Shown: one piece after another, positions 1 to 11,258 of the stretch
Layout: every line of letters begins with the position of its first letter
Position numbering within the stretch: position 1 is the first letter of the stretch
Assembly (NCBI GenBank): GCA_973895155.1
Contig: OZ316898.1
Coordinates: 17,236,001 to 17,300,000 of the forward strand
Source of the DNA: Marsupella aquatica
Taxonomy: Eukaryota; Marchantiophyta
Direction of reading: 5' to 3'
DNA length: 64,000 nt
Program-made: the position numbers and the translations under genes
The notes under the pieces: model-generated
Told to the model about the DNA's origin: nothing
The model's input: only the letters and a program-made list of their open reading frames with translations
The model's database searches: none

Positions 1-434
1 TCAAGCATCCACCAGCAGTTTGGGGGGTAATTGTTATTCTCCTACCGTTGAATTTTGTTATTTATGCTGGTCTAAGTTGTCCGACCTAGAAGCAGGACTT
101 ATTGGCCTTTTTGTGTTCTAATGACTCCTGGTGAATGCTTGGGTGGATATCATAAAGTTTGGAGATTATATCTGCCGAAATCTTCTCGTAGTTGTTTCCC
201 GACTGTGTACTGACATTTGAGCTACATCTAACTGGAACATAGGAGCTAAACAACTAAACAGCCGACTCGTTCTTTCTTATAATTCTGATAGAATTTAGCA
301 TGTGCAAAGATGTTCTGGGGCTTGGAAAGCGTACGGTTTCAGGATCAGTATCTAGTCTACCTATGTTAGTGGTTGATCAACGATGTCTCTATCATTGACT
401 AATAGTTTAGCTGGATCATTGTTGTTTGATGCAG

Positions 435-809
435 GAGCTTTTGAGGCCCATACCAGCGGCTCTTGCTTCCTGTACAAGATACTATGAAGCATTATCAGCC
501 ATGAGAGAAGCAGTCACTGAGATGTTGAAATTTAGGGCTGGCGGTCTCACAATTTCCGCAAAGGGTCCGTGGACTCCCGAGCCAGCTGATTCAGACTGCC
601 TCACACCCCAGGGGCGGGAGACTGTCGTATTAGAGGAACCCAGCTCAGATGATTTGGTGATACGCAACCAGATGCGTCTATCCCAGCAGCAGCTACCAAC
701 GGAAGGAGAGGAATGGGGTACTGCGTCAGAGTCTTCTCCTCTTGCAGACAATGTCAGGCGAATGTCATGGCCTGCCTCCCCGGTGACCCCCACCGGTCTG
801 ACAAATTGA
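435..809 (+). CDS. Terminal exon of an unidentified gene
   Basis: An acceptor (TTTGATGCAG) ends at 434 and opens in phase 0 into 124 codons closed by TGA at 807-809. The product starts ELLRPIPAALASCTRYYEAL, which looks like the end of an amphipathic helix (residues 1-35), and continues as a polar, acidic, Ser/Pro-rich tail. The even codon use over 375 bases and the clean acceptor argue for a real last exon. The earlier exons lie off the left edge or in the first 30 bases, where a possible donor (GGTAATT) is seen. I do not recognise the family. The helix-plus-tail shape would suit the C-terminus of a coiled-coil protein, but that is a guess. Confidence 0.5.
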   Translation, partial: ELLRPIPAALASCTRYYEALSAMREAVTEMLKFRAGGLTISAKGPWTPEPADSDCLTPQGRETVVLEEPSSDDLVIRNQMRLSQQQLPTEGEEWGTASESSPLADNVRRMSWPASPVTPTGLTN

Positions 810-2085
810 GCTTTTAGTATCTGATCACTCGTCAGTAGTACACGCGTTACGAATAGGTCTTCAATGTCGTTTTGTATATTATGCATAGCAATATTCTTTC
901 TCTGTCTCCGATCAACATTGCCTTAAATATTCATAAATGTTCCAAGCCCTACAGGTTGATTGCTTGGCAATTCCCTGGGTAAATCTGTTGGTTATAGTGT
1001 ATTGCCAGATGTGTTTTCAGAATTCGTTCTGGGGTTAGTTTGGCAATCACTCAATTCGCCAGTTCTATAAATATTATGTAATGTTGGCAGAATGATTGCA
1101 TCGATTTATTTCTGTACTGGCTTACTCATTCTCGCCAATGCTGCACCATGTCTTCCTTGTGAACTTCAGAACTGCAAACCTTTTAGTCATACGTGCCAAG
1201 ATGATTAGTACTGTACAGTCAAGCTGGATCTTTTCCCAACTTTTCAATGTTTAATCAACGTTCCATTCTGTCAGTTGCTAGTTTGCAGGTTTTAAAATGG
1301 AATAACATTGAAGGAATATAAAATTGGAGTCGGAATTTTGATGCAAGTCTAGACCGAGGCTTGCTATCATCCCCAAAACAGACCTTGCATTGTCACGAAA
1401 GCTCAAATGTACCAGTTGTGTAGGGTGCCCTACACAACAATAAGTACGGGTCCCTTCCACAGATTCCCCGTAATATTTTTGGCTTGTTGTCTCTTGACTT
1501 GAGGGATGACTGGACATGGTTTTACAGAGCCTAGCCTCGTTAACAAGATGCACTTTTACATGATCATGGTGAAGCAAGGCGAAATGTCTACATGTGTTTC
1601 AGATCACTGAGTCCGCTTATCTACGATTCTGATTAAAGCAATAGGTGATTGCTTCCTTGCCTTTCTTGGCCCCTTGGTGGTCCCCCCCTTGTTTGGGTCT
1701 TTTGCCTGAGGGATCATGTCTCCCGGTTGGGCGCCCTCTGTGTTTTTTGGCTGTTTGAAATATATTAGGTGAAGATTGTGATGCTCCTATGTTAGACCTT
1801 AATTTGTTAGAGGAATATTAAGGTCTAACACTCCTTCCTCGTAATCGCCAATAAAGTGACATTCCTGTCAGGGATTTCGAAAAGCCCGCATGTACGAGCC
1901 GTTGATTCTTTTGTGTCAATGGCCCCGATGTCCGAAGCAAACGAGCACCCAGTATTGATTTCCTCAGGAATCATCAACAGACAATGTTCACCCTAGAAGT
2001 CAGAGTGGGCCCCCCTCTACGTCAATCCAAGCTTGAACGACTATTCAGGTTCTCTGCCTCAGGGGGAAGGTGGTGGACGGCTCCC
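810..2085. other. Intergenic, no gene seen
   Basis: After the stop at 809 I see no supported gene. A T/C-rich stretch at about 1650-1760 (TTTTGCCTGAGGGATCATGT and neighbours) belongs to a dispersed family that recurs at 8.1, 15.9, 16.8, 34.3 and 41.0 kb. The minus-strand frame at 1278-1577 has no family resemblance and no splice context. Confidence 0.5.
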
Positions 2086-2181
2086 TAAAATTGTGATTTA
2101 GGCTCCATAGATTTTCGATCAAGCTTTTACAACTAAAATTGTGATTTAGGCTCCCTAGATTTTCGATCAAGCTTTTACAAC
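2086..2181. repeat. 48-bp tandem duplication
   Basis: Two adjacent copies (2086-2133 and 2134-2181) beginning TAAAATTGTGATTTAGGCTC differ at one base. The unit is a multiple of three, which keeps a meaningless minus-strand frame open across it. Confidence 0.9.
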
Positions 2182-2229
2182 TGTAATGAGGATTGCCTTG
2201 TATTCGATCTTCCAACAGTAGTAGCTTCT

Positions 2230-2463
2230 GGCTGCATTCTCCTGGCCAAGGGAAAACGAAACATGTGAAAACTGAATCGTTATGAACACTGAACACTGAA
2301 AGTCGCCCCAACTACTGTATCGTAACCCAAACTAATGAGTTCAGGCGGCTATTCTGCCGCCCAAGGGAAAACGAACGAAACTAGTGAAAATCGAATTCTT
2401 TACAACATTGAACACAAAAAGTCGCCCAACTACTGTATCTTAACCCAGCTTATGAGTTCATGC
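2230..2463. repeat. About 117-bp diverged tandem duplication
   Basis: Copies at about 2230-2346 and 2347-2463 share CCAAGGGAAAACGAA, AGTCGCCC, CAACTACTGTAT and ATGAGTTCA in the same order, with scattered substitutions and small indels. It directly follows the 48-bp duplication, so this stretch upstream of the monooxygenase is prone to local duplication. Confidence 0.8.
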
Positions 2464-2512
2464 ATGCACCTATGACAACTAGTAGGCGAGCCAGCTAGCA
2501 ATTGCAATACTT

Positions 2513-3112
2513 TTGTCACAAAGACGGAGCCAGAGCAAAGGAAGCTGGCAAGCTATGGTACTTTATAAACCTCTCCTTCCGCTGCGCAAAACTGGACTTC
2601 GGGAGGTCGAAGTCTTCTTGAAATGTAGCGTCAATTGTCATCGTCGAAGTCGGAAAGAGGAACCGATTGTTTGGGCTTTCGGATGTGTCAGCATTAAGAT
2701 ATCAGTTAGGGGATTTGCGTTGAACTTGAGGAGCACCAGCACCCAGTTCTCTGCTCCATCAGCTAAGAAGTTACCTGGTTTGGGAGCTGGCCGGAAGAAT
2801 TCGAGCACTGAGAAGAAACTGAGAACAATCTCATTGGATAGGACGATGAGTCCTCAAAGTGCTCTGTCGAATGCATGTACACCTAGGGATGAAAAGTTGG
2901 TGCAGGAGCAGAAGGATGGTTCAAATGTAAATTGTGCTGAGAATTCGGATGATTATTCTGAGGTGGACAGAGAACCTTCTTCGAACGGCGAGAAGCTGGA
3001 CAGCAGGAGCCCTTCAGGCTCCCTGAATTTTGCCCGTCTGGAGCTACCTTCTGGAGGAGAGTCGAAGGAAGTATCATCTCAAGCAGCTGAGGCAGAATTC
3101 AGTGGTGGGTAA
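2513..3112 (+). other. Open frame upstream of the monooxygenase, possible leader exon
   Basis: A 199-codon frame runs into a plausible donor (GTGG/GTAACC at 3108/3109). Its second half reads as acidic, Ser/Glu-rich protein (for example EVDREPSSNGEKLDSRS), but I recognise no domain. A short exon-like piece follows, with donor GGTAAGT at 3334/3335. I could not join these pieces in one open phase to the monooxygenase exon starting at 3378: the combinations tried meet stop codons. The pieces may be 5' UTR exons of the monooxygenase, a small separate gene, or chance. Confidence 0.25.
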
Positions 3113-3433
3113 CCTGGCCTGAAGTGTCGGATGACTATATTTTCGTTCTCAATTGACTTCTGCCTTGTTCTAGAATGATTGTTCAATGGGTTTGTTGTGC
3201 TTCTTGCTTTGCGGCTATTGCACATCCTGTATTATCTGTCCTTGGCCCCACCAATTTGAGAAGTGAATTATAAGCTTCTTCGCCGTGGATGACAAAGTTG
3301 ATACTCAGGAAGGGAAGGAAGAATTCACGGAAGGGTAAGTGAGGGTTTATTCATATTTGTGTATGTTCATTATGTAGGAAACAAGCTCCCACCTGCAGAT
3401 GAGGATAGTAGTGCGATTTTAGAGACTGAGGGG

Positions 3434-6366
3434 ATGACTCCATCATCACGCAGAGTGGCAGTGATAGGGGCTGGTGCGGCTGGTCTCGTTGCTGCCAGGG
3501 AATTGCTCCGAGAAGGCCTTGAAGTGGTCATCTTTGAGCAAGGCGAAGAGGTTGGAGGTGTATGGCAGTATGACCCAAGGGTAGAAGATGATCAGTTAGG
3601 GATTGACCCCAATCGTAGCCGAGTGCATAGCAGCATGTACCACTCATTGCGCACGAACTTGCCTCGAGAGATTATGGGATATTTGGACTACCCCTTTTTG
3701 CCCAAGGACGGGGAAGGCAGGGATGATCGACGCTACCCCGATCATAGAGAGGTCGCTAAGTACCTTGAGGACTTTTCGGAAGCTTACAACCTGAGAGGTT
3801 TGGTGAAATTTGGAGTCAGGGTGGACTATGCAGGCCAACAAGTGGTGAGAGGGTCTGACACCAAGTGGGTTGTAAAGTTCCAGAGAACTTGCGATTTCGA
3901 AATTAAGGAAGAGCCTGGTGAGAAAGATTGTCAGCACGCGGAACCAGAAACGGAAGTCTTCGACGCAGTGGTAGTTTGCAATGGACATTACGCTGAACCA
4001 CGACTTGCCCACATTCCTGGTATGGCCATCCATGCTCATCATAAATGCTCTGGTGTACATAGATGCTTTGGATACAACCGCTAATGGTCTATTCCAAACC
4101 TACGCGAAAGTACGTTGTAGTGAGTACAGTGTTGACGATCTGGTAACATTCCCCATGTAGTAGCTTGCCTTGTCCAGGTCTTCAAGGCGCTATGTCTCGA
4201 ATGTCATTCCTGTACAGTAGCTTATAGTTGAAATGCATTTTCGAAGGAATCCTGACGAATCCAATTGTGGTTTTCAAATACAAACAGACCTATAGGCCAG
4301 GGCACAGACAACGTTTGTGATTGCATTTTTTGTATTGTTCATATTCGTCTACTCTGTATACATCAGCACTTAACAGGGTAGGGTGGAGGTATGGGCAGGT
4401 ATAGAGAGCTGGCCTGGCGTGCAGGTGCATAGTCACAACTACCGGTTTCCACATCCTTTCCAAGATAAGGTGCCTACAGAATTTGGCCAGTTCAGTGCTT
4501 GAATTGTATAATACAAATGGGCATCCGAACACCCATGTCTCTGTTGTTGTTGAATGTCTACGATTTTTGTTTATTTTGGACATGTGACCACCCCTTTTTG
4601 CAGTCTGCTGTGCTTCTCACGGGATTAAAGGAATTGCAGGTAGTTGTTGTTGTAGGGAGTGGAAACAGTGCTCAAGATATCACAAGCGAAATAGCTGTTC
4701 TGGCAAAGGAAGTTCATCAATGTGCCAGAGCATGGTCGTCTATTGAATCTTTAACTGAAGGGAAAGGCCCACAGCATAATATATGGCAGCAGCCAATGGT
4801 TTTTCTCTGAACTTCCTTTTCATTTCTTAATGTAGTGGAGATTTCTGGTGTTTCTGATTGGTCAAATATTGGGATGCATTATTTCTGATTTGGCCTCAAT
4901 TTCGTTATTTCCGTGAAAATTCCTAAGTGTATTGCATCCTGTGAAATTGTGACAGGTGACAAAGGCTTGTTCTGATGGAACAGTAGAGTATCAAGATGGC
5001 AAATCTGTTGTAGCCGATATTATTTTATATTGCACAGGGTAAGACTCTGGTTTGTAAAGCGTTCAAAAAACACCTGGACAGAGCATTCGAGACTTTGGGA
5101 TTTTCATTGCTCTCCTCTCTTGTCCTAAAATTCAACCACACATATCATTGCCACTCTAACGGTAGTGAGGAATCAAAGATCCTTCAATAATGTCATGTTG
5201 CGTGACCTAACGGCATGATTCTGCAGGTACTTCTTTTCTTTCCCTTTCCTGGATACCAAAGGATATATCTCTGTGGAAGACAATCGCGTTGATCCCTTGT
5301 ACAAGCACGTTTTCCCACCAGCCTTGGCTCCAGAACTCTCCTTTGTTGGCGTGCCTTGGAAGGTAGGTTTTCTTTCTGAGATTCGTGACGACAGTTCAAG
5401 TGCCCAGTCTATTGTGAGTGAAACTTTTGAACCAGAATGAATCTGTCATGCCTGGGATGAAATAGAATTTGAATTTGTGCTTATTACAGATTATGATGGT
5501 CAAAAGGGACTGAGGTCCTCTATGGATCTATCCTTGAGAGGATAAATCTTGAACCAAAATTGAGGGTTTTGTTATCCGTTACCATCCAATTCTTAGTTTT
5601 TCTTGGTCGAGTCTCTTCTGTCAACTCTAGGTTTTGGTAATGGGAAGTCCTTGGTCTTACCATTAGGCTTGTTTTAGTATAATGACGCCCTCCCTCACGA
5701 TCTTCATATTCCATTATCTTGGTATTTTCTGATGAAACTTAGCTGTGCTTTTGATTCTGCAATCAGGTTGTCCCTTTTCCTCTTATGGAGCTGCAGTCAA
5801 GGTGGATTGCAAGGCTCCTGTCAGGAAAATCATTTTTGCCCTCTGAATGTGAGATGATTTCAGATATAAAAAATCTTTATGAGCAACTCGGGACCATGAA
5901 CTATCCGAAAAGCTACACCCACAATTGTGATACATATCAGGTGAGAAGCTAGGCTTTGAGGGAATTTTGCTGCGTGGATTTTTTGGTCTCTGCTTATCAG
6001 GAGAAAAGGAATAAAATGCATAACTTGATTCTTTCGTTTAAGCTGCTGTCCGCAACGAAGTGGCCCAATATAACGCTATATGCAGTTATAAGTTATAATC
6101 CTTGCTGAACTTTTACTGATGTAGTTGCTGGGCATCTGTTGCAGTACGAGTACGGTGACTGGCTAGCACAGCAGAGTGGACACGAGCTAGTAGAGACGTG
6201 GAGGAAAGAGATTTATGCCAGTCATGCTCGAAATAGAGTGGCAAACCCTAGCACTTATCGAGATAACCTGGAAGATCAGTACTGGTTTGAAGTTGCTATG
6301 GCCTCCTTGGAAAAGGTTGCAGTTCCATCGAAGGGTCCTTCCATAGCATCTGCCAGGGTGACCTAA
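3434..6366 (+). CDS. Flavin-containing monooxygenase, GS-OX-like
   Basis: Predicted 476-residue FAD- and NADPH-dependent monooxygenase that would oxygenate a soft nucleophile (S or N), probably cytosolic. Seven exons join in phase: 3434-4019, 4399-4469, 4640-4798, 4956-5038, 5227-5362, 5767-5940 and 6145-6366. The FAD Rossmann motif GAGAAG is at residues 12-17, followed by EQGEEVGGVW. The FMO signature region reads SWPGVQVHSHNYR (199-211), with Trp in place of the usual first Phe. The NADPH motif GSGNSA is at 225-230. The 71-base second exon is too short to stand out as an open frame and was found from phase and family conservation. The start at 3434 is chosen because MTPSSRRVAVIGAGAAG matches family N-termini, although the frame stays open upstream to an acceptor at 3377. 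Brassicales GS-OX enzymes act on glucosinolates; here the substrate is unknown. The family is clear, the substrate is not. Confidence 0.9.
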
Positions 6367-7121
6367 CATTCTCTATAACACGTCTTAAAAGTATATCTCT
6401 CTTGTAGTCCCTAGAACACTGTAAATTGTTGATAGTATAATGATCATTATTTTCGGACACTGAATTGGTAAAATGTAGTACCGACCACCAGGTTTCCAAT
6501 ATTGCTGGAATAAACCTTGACAGGTTGCATTTTCATTTACAATATTCATCTTAAATTTGTGAAGATTAGAGATTCATCCAAAGGTCGAGTGATTTTATCT
6601 GATTCTCACAAATTTTGATCGGTCTAATTCTTGAATCGTAAAGTCTTTGCAAAACGGGTTCTAATATATTTTTTCAATTTTAGTGCATGAAGCCCATCGG
6701 GTCTTGCAGAGTTAGAAAGCTCACGACAGTAGCGGCTTACTTACCAGCATAATGTATTCTGGGGCGAAGGAAGCACCAGCGTGTATCAAATGTTATACGT
6801 TGAGAACCACAGTTAAGCCCACTTGATGGTACATGAGTTTCAACTTGAGAAGAAACTGACCTTCATAAGATAGAAGAACCTTACAGGAAAGCATTAGTAT
6901 TTGACCATTAGCGGGGGCGACGTTCTTGCTGCAAAACGTCCCAATTTTCAATATCTGGTACTGTTCAGCAGTTTAAGGCAAGGAACATTTCTGTGAATCG
7001 AAGCTCAGCATATGTCCGCTGTTATGTCAGCTTGATGCACTCTCTCAGCTAGTCACCCGGAAGCCCAAAACAGTCTTTGGCCCTTGGCAGCTGACAGCCA
7101 ACACAGTACAGCAAACCATAC

Positions 7122-7243
7122 CTTAGATGCACTAACAAACGCGTAGCTCGTTTGTTGACTCCTCTACAGCCAGGCATGGGAACCCACTGCAAGAAGTCAC
7201 CGGAGTCATCATCAAAGGGGAGTTCTACCACAAGCTTCTGCTT
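7122..7243 (-). other. Orphan exon-like segment
   Basis: On the minus strand an acceptor (GTTATAG) at 7244-7250 opens into about 40 codons including LPFDDDSGDFLQWVPMPGCR and RATRLLVHLR, ending at a plausible donor (AAG/GTATGG). The composition is protein-like, but no partner exon was found on either side and I do not recognise it. It may be a captured gene fragment or chance. Confidence 0.2.
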
Positions 7244-9423
7244 CTATAACGTTGAACAAAGTTCACAGCTCCACTTGATCCTAAAAGCTGGCTCTACATA
7301 GAAGGCACACATAAAACACATTTTGCACTGTTTTGTGAGTCACTAGGTTGTGTGTGCCTTGTTTTATGACCCATGACCAGTTCTTGTTCCATGACCCATG
7401 ACCAGTTACTTGAACCTAAAAATATTGCACAATAAAATTTATATGCTACTTTGATTTGTCTTTGCCTCGTCTTTGTTTTTTGTCCATACTTGTTTCAGTT
7501 TTATCTTTAGGTAGAGTTAATGTCACTGTTGCCCATATTCATTTAAAATTTTGACCTTATTGAACCTCATTATCAATTTTGTCTATATTGGGAGTTACAG
7601 TTTAAAGGCTACACTCTAGATTTAGGCCCTTAAGCGTCGGTTTCTGTTGACGCTTTTATAGTAAGATTTTGCACATTCGGAACACGTTTGAGAAACGGAA
7701 AAACCCTTTAGATTCCATATGTGATTTTTTGGTTTAATATCTGTCACTTGAGGGTAATTCGAGAGTAAGGAGGGCTTGGGCCCTACAAGCAAAATTCTGG
7801 GCCTTCACTAAAGGATTTTCAGTCTTGTAAAAAACATGGCATTGAACTCCACAGATGTAAACCTGAGCTTGAAAGTGAGAGTTTGGCTCAATTGGGAGTA
7901 ATGGGAGAGTACTGAAGGATAATCTTTAGGATTCCCCTTCGTGACCCTCCTATGGTGTTTTATTTGGAGCTCTACCAGGTTTTTCACTTCTTCCAGCCAG
8001 TAGGGTGTTAGTCTACTCGGTGACTTAGTGGGTTCTTTGTTTTTTGTTCGTCACTTGTTGTGGGGGACTTTTTGGCTTGGTGGACACCTTTGGTCTTCGT
8101 GGGGCCTTCCCTTTTTCTCCCTTCCTTGATTGGGGGTTGTTTGTCTTTGGGGCCCTGTCTCCCAATATGGCACCCTGTCTCCCACTATGGTGTTTTTGTC
8201 CTTTGGCACTATGATTTATAGCTACGCACAAAAATGCAATAGGTGTGTGGGTGTTTGGGCTTCATAGGCTGGGCTACCCCCTTGTAACATTGCCTTTTTG
8301 CAGTTGTACTAAGGAAACCCTCATAGGAGGCCCACCAAAACAAACAAGGTGTTACCGGCTTGTAACTTTGACCTTTTTAAATTTGTACAGCATAACTCTC
8401 ATTGGAGACACACCAAACATAGAAGGTGTATGTGCGTGTGTATGTTTATGTAGGCATCACTTGATGAGGGTTTTAGGTTTGACCTACAGACCCACAAGGA
8501 CCAAACAACTTTTGACACTCTGAGCATGACTACCAAATAAAAAGGTACTTCCTGACTGAAATGTATCAGGGCTGCCAATGAACAAAACGAGTCTAATTGG
8601 GAGACAGAATTCCAAAGCCCAAAGACCCAATAAAGGGGAGAAAACTAGGAAAAACCCAAGACCAAAGAGCCAGAAGGCTCAAGAGTCCCAACAACACCAA
8701 AAGGACTACAGTCCTACTGAGCAACAACCTGAAAATACTGGTAAATCTCCAGAGTCGATCACATAAGAGGTTCCCAAAAAGAATTTTTATGGAAGCCAAA
8801 AACCAACAGTTTTGGCTCTACAAAGAATAGTGAATGCTTGAGCCTAGTGCAAAAGACGGAGGGCTCAAGTATTCAGTATGCTTCAGGATGATTTACCCAG
8901 AAAAAAAGGATGATCTACACTCAGGCTCCAAGCCACGGTGAAACATTTGGATTATTTCCTGGGTTTTCCCTTGTTTTCTCTTTATGGGGCCCTCCAGCAT
9001 TTCGGATGTCTCTCCCAGTTGGAATCCTTTGTTTGTTGACAATGGGATATGTATATATGTGGTCCATGTGTTACTTTGCTGGCTATAATTTCTGGCACAG
9101 TAGACATATTTATGGTGCATGTGATCATTATTCGTGCAGTCTCTGGGTTCTATTCAAAGACATGCATGTGATGATAATAAATATTAATGCTAAGGGGAGG
9201 CTTTATTTCAGTTGTTTTCTTTAAGGTTGGAAGGCTACCATGGTTTATGGCACTACTAAGGAAAGAAGCATTTGACTGGCATCAGATGTCTTGGTCTTCT
9301 TTTTGTTGCTTTGGTTTTTTATACTTCTAAAATACCCTTGTTAGCTTGGAGATAGAGACATAGTGACGTTTCACATGAGATAGCTTAAGATGGTCGAAGG
9401 CATTTATGTGATAGACTCCTCGA

Positions 9424-9490
9424 ACTGAGAGCTGAACGCAGGACCTCCAGCTTGCTAAAGGTTGCTCTGGCCCACAGAGCCATAGAAGCC
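9424..9490 (-). pseudogene. Degenerate tRNA-Ala-like relic
   Basis: Read on the minus strand, GGCTTCTATGGCTCTGTGGG and GAGC form a D-arm. A TTAGCAA anticodon-type loop (AGC, Ala) follows, then AGGTC and a T-arm-like GCGTTCAGC. The anticodon stem has lost a base and neither the T-stem nor the acceptor stem pairs, so it cannot be a working tRNA. It could also be the head of a tRNA-derived SINE. Confidence 0.3.
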
Positions 9491-10866
9491 TGGGTTAATA
9501 TGTACAATTCTAAAAGACAACAAAGCAAGTATCTGACGTGCATCTGAAAAAATCTTTTGGCATAGGTAAATCACAAGTCAACCTAGTTTTTGTCTCACAT
9601 AAGAGAAGAGGGCCGGAACTTGTCCCCGTGGAATATTGTATTCTTGGAAAGACCCCAATTAAAAAGTCTCATAGACATAAAAGAAATCTTTCGCCCTTTG
9701 CAGCTTAGTGGTTTCCACACGAGAAAACGCGTGGAGCAAATGTGAAGGGAATGTGGCAGACGTGCACCTTTTCAAATCGATACTGTTGTTTGTTTATTTT
9801 CACTAGCCCGCCCTACGCATATATTTGCCAGATTTTAACTTGAGAGCCAGTGCGCCGTTTCAAATCAATACTTTTAGGCTTTTCATTTTGAGTGGCTCAT
9901 TTATATGCATGTCTGTGGCATGTTTCAGCGTAAAGCATGTCCTCTACAGGAATCCAGGGTCAAATTGTCGGGATGGCCCATTTTGGAATTAAGTTGAAAA
10001 GGTTGTCTCATCCTTGATGTCAGTACCAGGTTGGCAATTCTTTTCAATGTAAGAATTGTTGTGAATGGACAAATACCCAGTGAATCCACCACACTAGTCT
10101 CATTAGGATCATTAGAATGATATTAGGCTCATTAGTATTAAATTTCGAAGCCCCTTCTAAACAGCCCCAAACTAGCCTATTCCATTGGATATTAAGGGAG
10201 GTATTGAATGTCTAAGTTACCTACACAACAACTTTTGGTAGTGAAAAGTGTGGACAGTGAGTAGTCAAGTAAACTTTAGAGATTCATACCTCTAATTTTT
10301 TTATGAAAACTAGTAATAGTAGACTCTTTGGAAAGATCTTTCCAAGCCGTCGCTTCTAGTAAGCTCCAAAGTAGCTGGTCCAAACAGACGGGTGTCAATG
10401 AGTCAAGATATAACAGGGTGTCATGGTTGACATAGATTGAATGGTTCACACACTTCCTCCTGCATAGACTTGTTTGCAGCAGAGAAAACCAAGCTCCTGC
10501 CAGTCAACTTTGCAGGAAACCCAGCAAGGTGAGTGCCTCGTTCCATTGCTCGTCTAAATTGCCTGCCTGCACCTATACAGACTCCAACCAAAAGTCGAGC
10601 TGCAGGGACGAGGGGCCCCAGGAATAAGTCCCTTTGAAGAGAAGGAAAATATAGGGCACCCTTTTGATTCCCCTCACGCCTGATCAAGTCTTTTGGTGCA
10701 CTGCCAAACAACAATGAAAAAGCTCCAAACCAGGAGGCAAGATCCCAAGGAAAAGAGGTATTGTATGATGCAACACAAATTTTTGACAATTACTAACAAG
10801 TGATTCTCAATGTCTTCTGATTTTTGTGGACTTTTGCATTTCTAGTGCATTTTTAAGAATCCATAA

Positions 10867-11078
10867 GGCTACCACTCTGTACAGTATTTAGTGTCACTAA
10901 ACAATAAGTGTTACTAAAAATTAGTGTCACACACACTACTAGAGGTAGCCCTTGAATTTTCATACAAGTGACACTATATCATATTAGTGTCACACGCACT
11001 AATCACAGTCACCCACCCCAAACATAACCTCACACTAAATAGAGTGTGTGAGGTTAAATACTGTAAAGAGTGATAGCC
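10867..11078. mobile_element. 212-bp MITE-like element
   Basis: The ends are inverted repeats: GGCTACCACTCTGTACAGTA at the left and, on the other strand, GGCTATCACTCTTTACAGTA at the right. They match over about 25 bases with three differences. The interior holds repeated TTAGTGTCAC and its complement. There is no coding capacity. I see no clear target-site duplication, so the superfamily is open; GGC-starting ends would suit a Tourist/PIF type. Confidence 0.5.
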
Positions 11079-11258
11079 AGTTTTGCTAGCCAAAGGAGAA
11101 ATTCCAAAATTGAGTTTTACTAACCAAGTTTTTGGCTGGCTAGTCTGGAGATGAGCTTTGCTAGAGAAGTGGGGTTTCTTTCGTTGTCAGAGGAATTATT
11201 TAGTTTCCCCAAAATTGCATGCTATAATTAAACCCAAAGGAAAATAAGATTAAAAGAG

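Larger units (their letters stand above)
6367..10866. other. Gene-poor repeat region
   Basis: I see no supported gene. A small duplication of CATGACCCATGACCAGTT lies at about 7367-7410. T-rich or A-rich versions of a dispersed family recur at about 8090-8215 and 8600-8660. Frames here are short, low in complexity and lack splice partners, apart from the doubtful exon and the tRNA-like relic listed separately. Confidence 0.5.

Noticed and set aside
1278-1577. 99-codon minus-strand open frame
   Set aside because: No domain, no splice context and no neighbour to join.
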